From assembly GCA_002633025.1 (NCBI GenBank), contig NMRB01000053.1, forward strand, positions 86,845 through 150,844: 64,000 bases of DNA, read 5' to 3'. Each line of letters opens with the position of its first letter. The stretch's first letter is position 1. The notes below the pieces were generated by a model. The model saw only the letters and a list, made by a program, of their open reading frames with translations, was not told the origin of the DNA and did no database searches. This DNA is from Notospermus geniculatus (lineage: Eukaryota > Nemertea > Pilidiophora > Heteronemertea > Lineidae). The position numbers and the translations under genes are program-made. Shown piece by piece: positions 31,301-41,447 of this stretch.

Positions 31301-33210
31301 GTTTTGTCCAACTGTACTGGATGTCTCAGAAAAATTTTACTATCCTCTATAAGCCTGAGTAAATCAATATCCTTACTTGGCAAAGAATTGGGATTCATTC
31401 AGGTAGGTGAGAAACTTGTTGTAAAAAAACTGAAAGGATGAAATATAATATTGTTTTTAAAGCGATCAGTTACAAGAGATGCCAGTCGAGCGAAAGGCAA
31501 GACATCAGATTCTTCATCATACCAGTATTTATTTGAATGGGCAAGAGTCTACCCAGTTACATGTAGCAGAAACTGAAAGCCTAGCAAACTAGCAAACTTA
31601 GAATGCACGAAATATTCCAACCTCAAATCAACTCAGTGATGTTCATCTACCTGATGCTGATTCTGCATGAATACTGGTGACTTCCTGAGATCAGTATCCA
31701 AAAGACTATCAAAAGCCCACTTCATCAGGAAGAGGCTGTCATGCTGAAGTGTCCGTTGGAACAGAGTCAGTAGCCAGGATGTGTGGAGATAAGATAAACC
31801 TGTGAAATACAGAATCAGTGTTGTGGAAGAAACTCACAAGATTGTCTGGAATAGAGCAAACATCGATACTGAGATTTACAATATGCTGTACATGTAAGTT
31901 ACTTCCGTACTCGCAGATCTTTGTATGACTGAACTCTGAGAGTGGAGTGATCAGAGGGAAGGCACTCTGCCGCTCAAATATGACATACCTGAGTTTCTCT
32001 TGTAAGTGGCAATTTCAAGGAGTTTTAGTCTTGGAAAGAGTGGTTTAATTATATGAATCTGGCTCTCCTCCATCATTTCAATAAGTAGCAGGTAATCCTG
32101 CCACACAGTAGACAGACTCTTTTCCTCAGAGATGTCCCACCAAAATAGAGGACATTCTGTACCCTGGCCAGCAAGTCTCCCTTTTCCGTGCTCAAACATA
32201 TCAACAATCCTCTTCAACAAATACAAAGACCTCTTCCGGACTAGAGTGTTTTTATGAGAAATTCCTGTCTGAATAAGCTTCCAAAATGAAAGATCACTGA
32301 GGATGCAATCATCTAGGCCTACCTCTGCGTTTGTTTCACAGATGCTACTTGGCAGAAAATAGTCAGCTAAAGCACAGAGAAGTGCAAATGCTTTTTCAGC
32401 ATTCAGGTCATCCTGAATGATAGTCCACATTTCAGAAAGAATCGTCTTCTGCTTATCCGGTTGTAGGTCGATTATTTTGGAGAGAACACCACATAATTTT
32501 ACAGCATTATTTTCCGATTCCACCATAAATGTCTGCATTACATGGTGACACAGCAACCGCACAGGGTCCTCCCATTCACTGCTTGTGTCTCCATCACTTT
32601 CATCTTTACAAGTTATGAGATGCTGGATCAGTTTACCACACATATCTGCTATAACTGGCACCGGAAGAGGTGATTTTCCAGGTTCACTGCAACTCAACTG
32701 AGGGATCGTAATCACTTGGTCATTACCAGACTTGCACAGAATTTCCAGAGACTGTGAGCATTGTTTTAGTAGGTGACAAACAAGAGGAATACACTCATCA
32801 CTTGGTAAAATCTGACAAACTTTTCCTATTAACAGACATAGAGTGCTTGACAACTTGGCATAACTGGACAACTGTCCCACAAAGGATGACAGAATCCCAA
32901 GAGTGGGAATGCAGTATTCTTGTATGAGTCTATGGGAGAGAATATGGTCTAAATGCAAACTACCACACTTGTCATCAGCTGTTCTACTAGTGCTGCCATC
33001 TGACGGATTTTGGTTTTGCCGAATGGGTGGTGCCTTTACATGCTGTAAAATCGAATTTAGAAGGCAGACATGCTCTTGATGGCAATGAATACTTTCTCTC
33101 GTCACGGGGCTTCTTTTCTTGAGTTCATCAAGTATACTTTTGATTGCTTGCGAAACATCAAAATTCGACAATTGTAGCAGAGACCCCAAAGGAGAATCCT
33201 GAAACTCCAT
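22250..33210 (-). CDS. TARBP1: TARBP1, SpoU-family tRNA guanosine 2'-O-methyltransferase
   Basis: Metazoan counterpart of yeast Trm3, which methylates the 2'-OH of G18 in some tRNAs using S-adenosylmethionine. Exons: 31989-33210, 31651-31799, 31377-31429, 30937-31037, 30664-30799, 30389-30485, 30005-30212, 29648-29887, 29291-29391, 27878-28021, 27564-27757, 26890-27109, 26415-26597, 25999-26171, 25742-25813, 25295-25535, 25049-25201, 24848-24934, 24502-24689, 24210-24288, 23830-24010, 23276-23452, 22674-22935, 22250-22409. Phases close to 1606 codons plus stop; the human protein is 1621. The long N-terminal part is helical-repeat-like, with [15 protein letters not shown] near residue 390. The C-terminal SPOUT domain is complete: [13 protein letters not shown] (motif 1), [19 protein letters not shown] (motif 2), [20 protein letters not shown] (motif 3, knot). 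Start chosen as the first ATG of the large first exon. Confidence 0.95.
26667..26776. mobile_element. Foldback MITE in a TARBP1 intron
   Basis: GGGACCTGTTTCATAAAGT and ACTTTATGAAATAGGCCCC are inverted repeats, extended by ACTTTAAGCTAATGGTA and its complement. Total about 110 bp. Confidence 0.8.
27160..27390 (+). mobile_element. tRNA-derived SINE in a TARBP1 intron
   Basis: GGTGGCGTAGTGG resembles an A box and GGTTCAATCCC a B box, about 30 bases apart, followed by a non-tRNA body (TCCGGTTTCCCCC, GTTGCGCTTCAACTCC). No intact acceptor stem, so not a working tRNA gene. Confidence 0.6.
28210..29128 (+). mobile_element. Copy of the AATGAAATGG...GTGAGCTAA element
   Basis: Begins AATGAAATGGTCCATGGACC and ends with the AGCTCACCCCAGTGAGCTAA hairpin after a GACGACGGACG array. 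The interior has three or more diverged repeats with TACGCCACCTGGCGGCCATA and CACATGGACATAAAGGTC. Same family as 9924-11389 and, reversed, 47985-50983, but without the outer CCCCAACCGGGG repeats. The hairpin plus CTAA end recalls Helitrons; no helicase is present. Confidence 0.7.
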
Positions 33211-33365
33211 GCTTGCAGTGAAATAGAACAGACCAGTTGTAGCGTTTTAAGCTAATTTCATGAATTTAAAAGATAAAGGATCCTTAAAGTATTAATGACG
33301 AGTCCTTTTATGTTTTAGGATACACTCGAAAAAATACTTTTAATAAATATGAAATGGCCGGGGCT

Positions 33366-34262
33366 ATTCGTACCGTGACGGTGCAAATAACGCCGAACCA
33401 GATCTTATTCGTACCGTGACGGTGTGAATAGTGCGCCGCCGGTTCTTATTCGTACCGTGACGGTGTGAATAGTGCAGGAATAGCTCTTATTTACACCGTC
33501 ACGGTGGGAATAGTGCGTGGAGACTGATTATTCCCCGGATTATTCGTACCGTGACGGTGATATATAATTTCTGCACCGTAACTCGGACAGTGCGACTCTG
33601 GGCAGCAGATCTAAAATGATATTTTAGCCTGGGCAATTTTTTTCCTTTGACGGGCGGGATCTCCAGTGATCCCATCTTTCACAGTTAATGATGAAATGTT
33701 GGCCTCTGCTGTCTGATGATAAAATATTTTTCATAGGCCTAGGCTAGGCCTAGTAGGGCTAGGCCCTAATTTTTTTGAAAAAAAAATTGGCTCAAGAATT
33801 ACGCAGTTCCCCGTTTTCCGACAGTCACACGGATCGATATCACGATATCGATAAAAAGACGAAAAGAAGAATAAGGAGGTGAAAGAAGAACTAAAAGAAA
33901 AGAAGAACTAAAAGAAAATAAAAGAAGAACTGTCTAACGGGGCTCGAACCCGCGACCTTCCGTTTGATAACCACCCACGCAAACCACTCGGCCACTGAGG
34001 CTCATGCATGCTGCGAACTGGGGAATCATTAGATACTTTAGTAGGCCTACCTTGCCCAAAAGCATTGACTATAATTTACTTTTTTTCCTGGTAGTGGTTG
34101 TAAATTATTTTCATCAAGAATATTGAAAAAAATCCGGCATTGTGCGAGATGATAACGGTAACTTCATCTGGCATGCCTTGAATGAAGCTCTCTGATTGGC
34201 TGTTTACGACGGTGTGAATAAGATCTGGTTTGGCGTTATTTGCACCGTGACGGTACGAATAG
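33366..34262. mobile_element. Inverted-repeat element with ACCGTSACGGT palindrome array, upstream of TARBP1
   Basis: ACCGTGACGGT or its complement lies at 33372, 33413, 33454, 33495, 33548 and 34244. The block GTGCAAATAACGCC-AACCAGATCTTATTC at 33381-33411 reappears inverted at 34213-34243, so the interval looks like an element with long inverted ends. The right side runs into an N gap at 34271. It begins 155 bases upstream of the TARBP1 start codon. Confidence 0.55.
33932..34002 (-). mobile_element. tRNA-like sequence, probably SINE head
   Basis: On the minus strand, GTGGCCGAGTGG (A-box-like, serine/leucine style) and GGTTCGAGCCCC (B box) are present at tRNA spacing. The first seven bases do not pair with the 3' end, and the downstream side is a degenerate AGTTCTTCTTTT tail. 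More likely a SINE than a functional tRNA. Confidence 0.5.
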
Positions 34263-34270
34263 CCAGTGCG

Positions 34271-34517
34271 NNNNNNNNNNNNNNNNNNNNNNNNNNNNNN
34301 NNNNNNNNNNNNNNNNNNNNNNNNNNNNNNNNNNNNNNNNNNNNNNNNNNNNNNNNNNNNNNNNNNNNNNNNNNNNNNNNNNNNNNNNNNNNNNNNNNNN
34401 NNNNNNNNNNNNNNNNNNNNNNNNNNNNNNNNNNNNNNNNNNNNNNNNNNNNNNNNNNNNNNNNNNNNNNNNNNNNNNNNNNNNNNNNNNNNNNNNNNNN
34501 NNNNNNNNNNNNNNNNN
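34271..34517. other. Assembly gap (247 N)
   Basis: Run of N between two inverted-repeat structures (33366-34262 and 34518-34852). Nothing can be read. Confidence 0.99.
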
Positions 34518-34852
34518 GGCCGTGTTCGGAAAGCTTCCCCGAGGAAATTTCTTCCCCGAGCTTCGGGGAATGTGAGCATGCCCAGTAAAGGCGAAATTCC
34601 GAACGATATTTGCTCTTCCTCGGGGAAAGGTACTACTGTGGGTTGCAGGCGTGAAATGTTCCACGTTTAGCCAATCAGCATGTCGGATTGGAAAGAAAAC
34701 GAAATGCATGCCGGGAGTTTCCCCAAGTGAGCGACTCGGCGAGTCGCTCACTTCGGCCAGGCTCGAGGAAGCCTTGGCAGCCTTCCAAATACCTTACCGA
34801 ACGCTCTCCCGCTTCCCCGAGCCTCCCCGAGGAAGCTTTCCGAACACGCTAT
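34518..34852. mobile_element. MITE with CGTGTTCGGAAAGCTTCC ends
   Basis: CGTGTTCGGAAAGCTTCC at the left and its reverse complement at the right, each followed by CCCGAGG/CTCGGGG repeats. The centre is a palindrome (GCGACTCGGCGAGTCGC). The left end abuts the N gap. Confidence 0.75.
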
Positions 34853-35260
34853 ATAAGAAAACAACTTCGAAAAAATATGTTACCTTTGACTTAAAATGTT
34901 GTTTAAGTTTCATCAAAATTCAAAACTTGGAGATGCGAAACAAAAATTGCACTTGCACAGTAATTCATCAGTAAATCCGACATCTCTCAATTAAAAAATT
35001 CTATAATCACTTGCTTTATGTAAGTATCTCTTAGGCCTAAATAGAAAGTTTGTAGTACATAGAGTAAGTGCTCTGCCTGAAATCTTTTTGCCTCGGTAAT
35101 CCAACTGTAGCTGGTGTTCAAAGGTTTTTGTTTTACCAGCACCCAGTTCCAGGAAGTAAATAAATGGGAGTGAACCACTCAACAACTGCTCAAAAAGTAG
35201 ATGAAGTCGAAGAACAGTAATTGATCAATCAGTCCAGTGACAGACGCTGTTAGACAGAGA

Positions 35261-37871
35261 ATGGTATGAACTAGCCTAGGCCATTATTGATATGGGTGTG
35301 TCATGTCAGGAGGAGGAGACAAATGTCAGAATCCCAGACCCAGATTCAGATAGGCCTAGGCCTATAGGCCTAATGACATCATGGACATGGTTGGCATGGT
35401 CAGGCCCCTAGGCTACCTCATGACCTATCATGCTATGTGGACTTGGTGGTTCTCTTTTCACACTCACATCACAGTCTGCTGACCTGAGTGCTGTGGAGTT
35501 AGCCTAGTGCATGTAGTGTGGGTGTAGGCGCTATGTCATTGTCATGATGTGCACCATCAATCATGACCATACAATAGATAACATAGATACATGCATAGGC
35601 CTACCGAGGCATAGGGGCCTAGCCTACATGACCGATGACATAGCCATCCTTAACTTCTAACCCTAGGGCAGGCCAACCTGGGCCTAAACAGCAACAGTGG
35701 AGCAGTCATGAGATGATAACGGTACACGACTGTTAGAACTGGAATCCATACCGCCGCGTCCTCTATCGGCAGCTTCAAGCAAACGGGGATTTCCGGTCTA
35801 AAAATAGTACATTAACGCGGAAACTACCAAAAAAATTTCAACCTGGGAATGAGTTATTAGAACTTCCTGCGGCCTGTATTGTTCGCCTACCTGGTTAATA
35901 TCAATCATAAAGAAGTGATCTGTGTAACAACGTTGAGTTATTCGCAAAAAGGTTTGCCTTACTGTTGGAAGATCGGGGAAACTACCCTCAGCAAGGCCGA
36001 AATTGGCATTGTCTGAACAAACTTGTCAACCATTCGTCACACGTTTCAGAACTCGCTAATTGCTCTTGTCTGTTACATAGATTTAGGACTCAACTTTCAC
36101 TACAACTGACCAGAAACAAAGCGGACAGCTTAATTACTTCTATTAACTCATTCCCGTAATCAGTAAATATTTGACTAAAGATCCAATCATATGCAAATTA
36201 GTATGTCGTCATACGGGTCCAAGTAGCCAATCAAATCGCGGAGAATTGGACAGGCGACTGGAGAGCAAGCAGTGAAAAGACCTATTGTGTTCTAACAGTC
36301 GTGGGTAGCGATGACAAAAGGGGGCATACCGATAAGCCTACGCCTAACCCTGTCCCAAGGTCATGACATGACATGAAAAGGCCCTAGCCTGTTCTAGCAT
36401 ACCAGTACTTTTGTAGGAAACTTTGAACGTAATCAGATTATATCTACATTCCAGGCTGAAAACCTGAGATTGTGTGACCTGGATGACAGTGTCAAACCAA
36501 AAGTAGATAAGCTAAAACTTAAAAAAGCTACAGATAAGATCAGTGCCATTGTGTGTAAGTAACTTTTTGTCGATAGGACCTATGCCCTAATGTCAATTGA
36601 AGCTGAAGCTGGATGTTGCCAGGAACATGAAGAAGTGGGCATGAATCCCTTGTTATTGTTCTTCCATCACTTGAGGTTGTGCTGCTTTTGTCTTGTATCA
36701 TTCTTCATAGTCTTAATTAAAACAATTGAGATTCGGTCATCTTAGTACATGTTCAGTTGCCTGTATCTCTGTTTTTAGTGAAGATAGATCCCGATACCTT
36801 GAAGATACTCATTGATGAAGAGTATGAGGTGAGGATAACACAGGCTTGTCTTTCCTTATCAGGCTTGTCTTTCCTTATCTTAGGGCTGATGTTTGGTGAC
36901 TGTTTATGGAATATCGACAATAGATACCCAATGGAGGTGTCACTTTACATGAGGACAAATTGAACCTCAAATGATCTCTCCTGCTCCGGCATATTTGCTG
37001 CATGTTTATCATACCGGTACTACTTTACTGTAATTTATGTGAATGAATGACTCTGATGAAAGTTGCAAAGAATTTTAATAGAAATATCTGATTGGATGGT
37101 TAAAAGATCATTTCTTTTTCTTATAATTTAGGATACAGATATAGAAGAACTACAGAATGAACTTCCATCACATATACCAAGTTATGTCATCCTGAGTTAT
37201 GTGTATCACCACGACGACGGACGGGTTTCATATCCATTCATTTTCATTTTCATCACGCCACAAGGTAAATATCATCAATATTTAGACGTTCCTCTGTTTA
37301 CTACGTCAAATGTTTTTGTTACAGTACTGAAAGATAAGGGTCAGTTAAAGATATCCCAAAGAATTTCACAGAACAGTAACACAGTCAATCAATGGTGTAT
37401 TATTGTCAGAATTTTCAAGTGTCTGAGGAGTAATTATGTTGTTTCAGGATGCAAGCCTGAATTACACATGATGTATGCTGGTTCAAAACAGCATGTGGTG
37501 AAAAATTTAGGTTTAACTAAGGTAAGAACCCTTTCACAGATTTACTGGGGAGTAAAAGAATGTTTGGTGACCAAGCAACGTCCTACCTTATTTATAGTAA
37601 TTAGGGTGAGGGAGGAATCATTTGTTGATATTTCCACTGGGCAGATATCCAAATCGAGTCCTCACCTTCTATTGATGTCAAAATATTTACCCCAAAACAG
37701 CCTTCGAGTCCTCGCACTCCACGTATGATACTTCCGTCCATTTGTTAGTACATGTACCCTCTGAAACATACATGTAACTCCATTCCCTCAATTTTTCAGG
37801 ATTTTGAACTGAGAAGTGTAGACGATTTCACTGAAGAATGGTTGAAGGAAAAGTTGCGTTTCTTCCGATAG
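35261..37871 (+). CDS. GMF: Glia maturation factor (GMF), ADF-H actin-branch regulator
   Basis: GMF binds the Arp2/3 complex and promotes debranching of actin filaments. Exons: 35261-35263 (ATG alone, then donor GTATGA), 36455-36554, 36779-36828, 37132-37264, 37448-37521, 37800-37871. With the ATG-only first exon the total is 143 codons, against 142 for human GMFB. Recognisable stretches: AENLRLCDLDD at the N-terminus, ELPSHIPSYVILSYVYHHDD, GRVSYPFIFIF, GCKPELHMMYAGSK, and FTEEWLKEKLRFFR at the end. The ADF-homology fold spans nearly the whole protein. The ATG-only first exon is inferred from phase, length and splice consensus; another ATG further upstream cannot be excluded. The remaining exons are firm. 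A weak poly(A) signal ATTAAA lies at 38536-38541. Whether it is GMFB- or GMFG-like is not meaningful outside vertebrates. Confidence 0.93.
35725..36303. mobile_element. Element with CACGACTGTTAGAAC ends in GMF intron 1
   Basis: CACGACTGTTAGAAC at 35725 and GTTCTAACAGTCGTG ending at 36303 are inverted repeats 0.58 kb apart. No coding interior is recognised. It sits between the proposed ATG exon and exon 2 of GMF. Confidence 0.55.
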
Positions 37872-38774
37872 GTCTATGATTTAGGAATAGATATATTATA
37901 CATGAATGTCTATAGTATGGGTCAGGCATTGGATAGACTTGCGAACATGTAGGTTCATATGTACTTCCTTGAATCTTGTGGTTTCAAGGCATATTCTTCA
38001 CGTTGCACTCCACTTCAGACTTCAGTGCAAATGTTTTACTCTCAGAGGATAGGAATAGTCTCTTAACCACTTCAGAGAGTGAATGGGATAAACATAAACC
38101 AGCTTTGGGGTGGGGATCTATAATTTGCTGTGTACATGTAGGACCAATCAGTTATGGGGGATATCATCCATGTAAGAGTTTTCTCGCAGAAGTTGGCTCA
38201 CAATGGACAAATCATTGTTTGTTTCCTTATGGCTTAAACTGAGACCAATGGACAACCATGTATAGGCATACTCTGGACCAGAAATCATCAGAAATCAATG
38301 ATCTTATTGATTTCTGGGAGTAGAGCATATTCTAGATCATTGTCTGTATACAACATTGTATTGTTTGTAGAAATTGTACAGTGTAATCTTCTAGATTTAT
38401 CCATTTTTGTCTTTAAAATGTTACAGATTTCTATGGTGACTGTTGAAGCATTACATCACTGATAAGATATCATACTAAACTGTGTATAGGGGTTGATATA
38501 GGGTTGATATTACCGGTATTTTCAAGTGTTTCGTTATTAAAGAGTTTAAATATTATGTCATCAAATTCTGCACATAATCAGGTTTCCTTCTGGGCTTTCA
38601 GCTTGACAATGCAGAATTGGCTTGCAATATAGTGTCGTGTGTGAAAGGGTAGGAGTCCGCATCAAATTATGTGACGAGCTACACAACATTTTCTTATTGA
38701 TGCACATGTACTTAAACAGACAGCCATGGCGTAACTTGGGGTTTCTACCAGTAGCACCTGAAAGCAGCATGAAA

Positions 38775-39145
38775 ATGCCGCTGGTTTGACCTTGATTCAG
38801 GAGGTCAGGATCAGGGAAGGCCACCCAGTGTCACTTTTCATATGAAAATAACTTGTACGGGTAATAGTCAAATTTGAACTTAAGGAGCTCTCATAAAAAT
38901 CATAGTACTATAGTCATGTACCATAAATTGCGGACCATGTTTACACGGCGTCAGTGACGTCGCAATGCAGCATGTGTTGGATGCACTACGACATCACATC
39001 ACATGGTCTGCAATTTTCGGTGCACATCTATAGTTTCGGCAAAAATGTTTGAGGGAACAAATGGAAAATATTACATGACCTTGATTCAGGAGATCAGGGT
39101 CAGGGAAGGTCACCCAGTATCACTTTTTCATATGAAAATAACTTC
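38775..39145. repeat. Two direct copies of an 80-bp segment
   Basis: TTTGACCTTGATTCAGGAGG to CATATGAAAATAACTT at about 38785-38854 recurs with few changes at about 39075-39145. Both lie downstream of GMF. Function unknown. Confidence 0.65.
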
Positions 39146-39570
39146 TAATAGTCAGATTTGCTCTAAAAATCATAGTACTCGGCAAAAACGCTTCAGAAAA
39201 CATTACATGACTTCAGCTGCTAAAGGGTTAATGGGATAAATTTGCTGCATTTCGTTGGCTGACGGAACAAATTTAATTACAGTGTAGGCCCTACTGTGTT
39301 TTAAAAATTGGTTCAATACTTGGACAATATTTTGCTCTTAGGCATACATTTCATGATATATTTTTGTCCTCTTATAATAAATTAGTATCATCTGATTCTC
39401 ACTCTTGTTGGTTTTGAGCATGGTTAATCAATGCGGCAGCCGTACGGCTGGTGAAAAATGTCCCGGTGCCCATGGCAACCGTGAGGGAACCGGCCGGGCA
39501 CCATAGGAAATTGGCCAAAATGTCTGTTTTTACTCGCCGTACGGGCCCCGGAGTGGATATGTGACCTAGG

Positions 39571-40012
39571 CATTACATAGAAGTATACGAAAATGCCGGT
39601 TAATGGCTTCACGGTCGCAAATCCTTTATGAGGCCTTTGTTAAGGCCAAAAAAAAATTGTCTGTTTCTTGTCCAGCAACTCAGCAAAAATTGATGCGGGC
39701 ATGCGAATTTTTATTTTATTTTCAAGTAATTTTTTTTCCATTTTCTTCATGGATGGAGGGAAATACCACCAGCAAACTATCTCTCTACATGTTAGCACAG
39801 ATTTCATGAAAAATAAAGATGATTTCAAGTGATGAAGCATTTCTGTGCATTGTATAGAAGGTGCTGCGTAAGCAAAGTGGGAAAATTTGAAATTGGTGAG
39901 AAAAAAATTTTCGATGCGGAGGGCCTGGGAATGACGCGGGCGCGGACAAGAAACAAATACTTTATTTTTTTGCCTAACCGGCGTTTTCGTATACAGTATA
40001 CTTCTATGTAAT
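39571..40012. mobile_element. Longer member of the GAAGTATACG MITE family
   Basis: CATTACATAGAAGTATACG at the left and CGTATAC...TATACTTCTATGTAAT at the right match the ends of the 8046-8167 element, with AATGCCGGTTAA / TAACCGGCGTT inside. The 0.36-kb interior has no recognisable gene. Confidence 0.7.
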
Positions 40013-40170
40013 CGGGGCCTAACTGTTACACCAGAAACTGCCCCGCCCCGTACCCTACTGCCACAGGAAATGGGAGCGGGTTAGGCCTAAGGGCTCACTC
40101 AGCAGGAACCCCCGCAGGAACCCTTCCTGCCAATCCTGGATCCGGTCCTCGGATTTTTTCAGGGTCTACA

Positions 40171-40257
40171 TTCATAAACATACTAAGTCTAAGTGTGATA
40201 CTTATCTTTGTTGAACAAAAGATAAGTGTCACACTTAGACTTAAGTAGTTTTATGAA
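40171..40257. repeat. Hairpin (MITE-like)
   Basis: TTCATAAA-CATACTAAGTCTAAGTGTGATACTTATCTT pairs with AAGATAAGTGTCACACTTAGACTTAAG-TTTTATGAA. Arms about 38 bp, loop about 11 bases. Confidence 0.75.
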
Positions 40258-40689
40258 TATGGATTTAGATGTTCACAAACCCCTNTACCCCCCCCCCCCC
40301 CCATGATCAGTAGACGACGCTTAATTTGTAGCTGTTCCATGACCCTCCCTCAGCAGGTGCGCGTTTAATTGGATGCAAGTTAAGCCATAAAGAGCCAGAC
40401 AGTCTCTGATACAACTGTGAAATATGTGTATATACAAGTTATGAAATATAAATAGTCAAGAGGCTATATATAACCTGGTTTTCGAATTGTTTAACACATT
40501 CCTTCCCCTTCGCATTTGGGAGGAGGGAGGCTATTGGAAGAGCCACATCGTCCCGTCAACTCTAAAACAACATGGCGGTACCGACTTAGCAACAGCATGA
40601 ACAGCTTGTGAAAAGTACTGCAAACATGTCAAAATGGTGTGATTATGGACATGATGGACATTTCGAAGTGAAAGTCTACTCGTTTTTAA

Positions 40690-41160
40690 TCAAATGAGTT
40701 GATGCAAGAATGTGTGGTAGCCTAGGCCTAGACTAAGACACAGTGTGCTGTGCTGTGCAAAAAATGTGCACTCCATCCATCATCCAGTCTGCATGCATGC
40801 ATGCAATCCCATGGCCATGGTCCCCTGCATCTATTCTAGGCTAGGTAGGGCCTAGCTGCATGCATGGAGTGAGGCAGGCAGAGCCTCCTAGGGCCTATAG
40901 GCCTAGGCCTAGACATGTACGGTTTGTCGGTTAAAAGTGAACTTTTAATAGTAGGCCTAGGCCTAACTAGGCCCCTCGGCCTAGCCTTTGTTTACAAAGT
41001 TTTTCCAGATGGGGGGGGGGCTGCGTAGTTTCTAGGTAGCCTAGCCCTAGGCCTAGGGCCTACTCAACAAGAGATTGCATATTTTTCATGACCTAGGGGC
41101 CTAAAACAAAACCGATAGGCCTAGGCCTAGGCCTAAGTGATAGGCCTAGGCCTTTTTGTC
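40690..41160. repeat. Cluster of TAGGCCTA words
   Basis: AGGCCTAGGCCTA and variants occur many times, together with TGCATGCATGC runs. Similar smaller clusters are at 10125-10335 and 35330-35650. No gene content seen. Confidence 0.6.
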
Positions 41161-41447
41161 GCCTTTTGTTGCTACATCCAAGGTTGATCAGTTGATACAG
41201 TTTACTTCACAGTTTTAAGTCGTTGAAATTGACAAAAATGTTATTTTCGCAGACGGGTGATTCCATGATTGAAATGACATCCTTCATTGAATTCAATTGG
41301 AAGATTGGTTGGCCTAAATATTGAATTCACTTGACTTTCAGATTTCAATTTAAGGATTGAAAACGAAAACTCGGACTGTGAGAGCGGGAACTAGCAATCT
41401 TGATGTCTTGGTTCACCTGAGAAGTGCCAAAAAGAAGCAGATGCAAA

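Noticed and set aside
33932-34002. Functional tRNA gene
   Set aside because: A and B boxes are present, but the acceptor stem does not pair and a degenerate tail follows; better a SINE. The same applies to 3346-3426, 27160-27390 and 51836-52130.
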